From an uncultured Pelagibacteraceae bacterium (lineage in GTDB: Bacteria > Pseudomonadota > Alphaproteobacteria > Pelagibacterales > Pelagibacteraceae), in contig CATMHL010000004.1 of assembly GCA_950068185.1 (NCBI GenBank), positions 1 to 32,423 on the forward strand: a stretch of 32,423 bases of DNA, in the 5' to 3' direction. The notes under the pieces were generated by a model, which was not told the origin of the DNA, ran no database searches, and worked only from the letters and a program-made list of their open reading frames with translations. This document shows, piece after piece, positions 30,363-32,423 of this stretch. The position numbers and the translations under genes were made by a program. Positions within the stretch are counted from its first letter, which is position 1. Every line of letters starts with the position of its first letter.

Positions 30363-30920
30363 TTATCGCCTTTTGATCTTTTTCTTATTTTTTTTAAATT
30401 CTTTTTCAAAAAGAACTGCTTGCTTAAGAATAGCGACTCGAAGTTCATGCTCAAGTGCGGAAGATATTTTTTTTACTGTACATTTTTGTTGAACATTACA
30501 GCGTTTTTTATGTACAATTATCCTAATTCCATCAGATCTTACTTCGTTGGTTAGAAAGCGTATTGTAATTTTGATAGATTCATCCGAAGCTGTTCCTTCA
30601 TTGTACCAATCAGTAGTTATAATTCCTCCAGAATAGTCAACGTTTGCAAGAGGTAAAAAGTCCAGTATTTCTAATGTGGCTCTCCACATTGGGTTTGAGC
30701 TTGCGAATTGGTAGGTTGTACTTCCCCCGCCCTGCATCGTTTTTGCTATTGAGAAGCCTCTACCTTCTTCTAAATTTTTTTCTACCCTATCATTGACGTT
30801 AGCCGGAACCTTTCTAGCATCAGCTGGATCCCATATTCCGCAAGAGCTCAATAAATTCAAAACAACAACTCCAGCAATATAGGATGATATTTTTTTTGGG
30901 ATATATTTAAATATCTTCAT
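30363..30920 (-). CDS. DUF3576 lipoprotein
   Basis: Lipobox LNLLSSCGIW, GSTTYQFASSNPMWRATLEILDFLPLANVDYSGGIITTDWY; adjacent to leuS as in other alphaproteobacteria. Likely start MKIFKYIPKK at 30920 (ORF track: 30950). Confidence 0.85.
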   Translation of the reverse strand: MKIFKYIPKKISSYIAGVVVLNLLSSCGIWDPADARKVPANVNDRVEKNLEEGRGFSIAKTMQGGGSTTYQFASSNPMWRATLEILDFLPLANVDYSGGIITTDWYNEGTASDESIKITIRFLTNEVRSDGIRIIVHKKRCNVQQKCTVKKISSALEHELRVAILKQAVLFEKEFKKNKKKIKRR

Positions 30921-31015
30921 GAGTGCATAATTTATTACATTAATCAGCAATTTAAAATTGTTATTGAAAGATACAAAAAACTGATAAAAATGGCCATTTA
31001 TCTACAATAAACAGC

Positions 31016-31037
31016 TATGTTGTAAAAATACAACATA
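31016..31037. promoter_or_regulatory. inverted repeat in divergent DUF3576/porin intergenic region
   Basis: TATGTTGTA-AAAA-TACAACATA: perfect 9-bp arms with a 4-nt spacer; no U-run after it, so operator or UTR hairpin rather than terminator. Confidence 0.55.
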
Positions 31038-31140
31038 TTCAATAAATATAGGGGTTATAAGACTTTTTAAATTTTTTTTCAACTATTACAGTGTTATTTT
31101 GGCACCATTCATATTGAACAACAACAAGAGGAGATAAGTT

Positions 31141-32154
31141 ATGAATAAATTAACAAAAATAGGAGTATCTGCATTGTGCGGATCTCTGGCTGCATTATCA
31201 GCTGCTAACGCAGGTGAAATGACAGTAAGTGGTGGCGTGGACATGTCATGGATATCTATGGACCAGACAAACACTGGTAACCCATTAGGTATGGGATCAA
31301 ACGTGTCATTCACAGGAACTGGCGAACTAGATAATGGTTGGGGAGTTAAGTTTGCTGTTGATGCGAAAAATACATTAGCCTATTCAAGTGCAAATGTTAC
31401 TGTGACTGTACCTGGATTAGGAGATGTACTTATATCTCAAGGTCTAAGTGGAACAGGTATACACCGTATGGACGATATTACGCCAACAGCTTGGGAAGAA
31501 GCTTATGGAGCTGGATTAGGTTCAGGAGTCGATAGAGTTAGTGGTGGTGCTGCTGGTGCAGGTATTGAAATTACACCAACAGATTTGATGCCATCTGGTA
31601 TTGTAACTAGATTCCATTGGTCACCTGATGCAGGTGGTTCAAATGCTGGAGACAAAGCTAGCGGAGGAAATGATGACAGGAAAGCTAGCAGTTATGACAT
31701 AACACTTACAGCAAGTGGCGATGCGACACCTGACGGATTAAAGATATATGGTGGATACTCTAGTATTGATCAAGAACAGAACAGTACGCTAGTAAATGAT
31801 GACGTTACTGAATGGACTGCTGGTATTGAGTACGCAGTTGGAAGCTTTACATTAGGCTATCAATACTCTGAGGAAGATAATGGAAGAGCAACAACTACAA
31901 CAGGGTACGATAATACTGGTTACGGTATAGTGTTTGCAATAAACGATGACTTATCGATTAGTTATAATAACTATGAGTCAGAACAACAAGGTACAACGTC
32001 AAATACAGCTGAAGCAGAATCTATTCAACTTGCATACTCATCTGGCGGGTTGTCAATTAGAGTTGCTGAGCAGGAAGTTGATAACAAAAATTATCAAACA
32101 ACAACAGCAGACCAAAGGGATGCAACAACACTGTCAGTCGCATTGGCGTTTTAA
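31141..32154 (+). CDS. outer membrane porin (Gram-negative beta-barrel)
   Basis: Signal peptide MNKLTKIGVSALCGSLAALSAANA, then GEMTVSGGVDMSWISMDQTNTG..., Gly-rich amphipathic strands, terminal TTLSVALAF with C-terminal Phe; SD AGGAGA upstream. Confidence 0.9.
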   Translation: MNKLTKIGVSALCGSLAALSAANAGEMTVSGGVDMSWISMDQTNTGNPLGMGSNVSFTGTGELDNGWGVKFAVDAKNTLAYSSANVTVTVPGLGDVLISQGLSGTGIHRMDDITPTAWEEAYGAGLGSGVDRVSGGAAGAGIEITPTDLMPSGIVTRFHWSPDAGGSNAGDKASGGNDDRKASSYDITLTASGDATPDGLKIYGGYSSIDQEQNSTLVNDDVTEWTAGIEYAVGSFTLGYQYSEEDNGRATTTTGYDNTGYGIVFAINDDLSISYNNYESEQQGTTSNTAEAESIQLAYSSGGLSIRVAEQEVDNKNYQTTTADQRDATTLSVALAF

Positions 32155-32175
32155 CTAGAATAGGAAAGGAACAAA

Positions 32176-32423
32176 ATGAACAAATTAAAAACTATATTAT
32201 TTGCTGCATGTTCGCTTGTTCTAGTGACGATAGGAACATCTGTGAAAGCGGACTCAAGTAATTTTGCTGGGCCGTATATAGGACTAACAGCAAGTGGTTA
32301 TGGTATCGCGATGTCTGGTACATCTACTTCAGCAGCGGATGATACCGAAGGTTCGACAGACGAAGTGCAACTTGGTAAAGTGGCGGCAGTCGTGGGTGGA
32401 GAAATTGGCTACGCGCTTCCAGT
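32176..32423 (+). CDS. outer membrane beta-barrel protein, truncated by window end
   Basis: MNKLKTILFAACSLVLVTIGTSVKADSSNFAGPYIGLTASGYGIAMSGTSTSAADDTEGSTDEVQLGKVAAVVGGEIGYALPV...: signal peptide plus FAGPYIGLTASGYG beta-barrel start; SD AGGAAAGGA upstream. Not in the ORF track because it is open at the edge. Confidence 0.85.
   Translation, partial: MNKLKTILFAACSLVLVTIGTSVKADSSNFAGPYIGLTASGYGIAMSGTSTSAADDTEGSTDEVQLGKVAAVVGGEIGYALP

Noticed and set aside
31086-31313. 75-aa minus-strand ORF over the porin start
   Set aside because: Antisense to the porin signal peptide and SD; no recognisable domain.
31946-32158. 70-aa plus-strand ORF overlapping the porin 3' end in another frame
   Set aside because: Low-complexity Q/T-rich out-of-frame translation of the porin gene; no independent support.
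1-32423. CRISPR arrays, transposons, prophage, toxin-antitoxin or defence islands
   Set aside because: No regularly spaced repeats, transposase, integrase, phage or defence-type genes seen in the ORFs; the region is core genome.

Overview
This is an AT-rich, tightly packed bacterial chromosome segment. The gene content and order are those of the classical alphaproteobacterial replication-origin neighbourhood, most like the SAR11/Pelagibacterales lineage (lineage is inferred, not tested). From left to right it contains: tRNA-Gly(GCC), a possible small RNA region, ftsK-lolA, hinT-hisE-hisF-hisA-hisH-hisB (minus), hslV-hslU, smr-tim44 (minus), fxsA-secB, dnaQ-coaE-aroE-MOSC-maf-ppsR (minus), a ~278-bp AT-rich non-coding gap (probable oriC), hemE-hemH-hemJ-rho, ogt (minus), a TPR-sulfotransferase, mnmE-mnmG-rsmG-parA-parB, holA-lptE-leuS-DUF3576 (minus), and two outer-membrane protein genes, the last cut by the window edge. 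The best non-gene signals are: (1) the probable oriC between ppsR and hemE; (2) a near-perfect parS site (AGTTTCACGTGAAACA) inside the rsmG coding sequence, where it also encodes the peptide V-S-R-E-T; (3) several inverted repeats next to genes (oriC, hisB leader, porin upstream region); and (4) an unannotated, GC-richer segment between the tRNA and ftsK that could be a structured RNA or a micro-ORF. I found no CRISPR, transposon, prophage, toxin-antitoxin or defence system, and no evidence for a wholly new multi-gene system.
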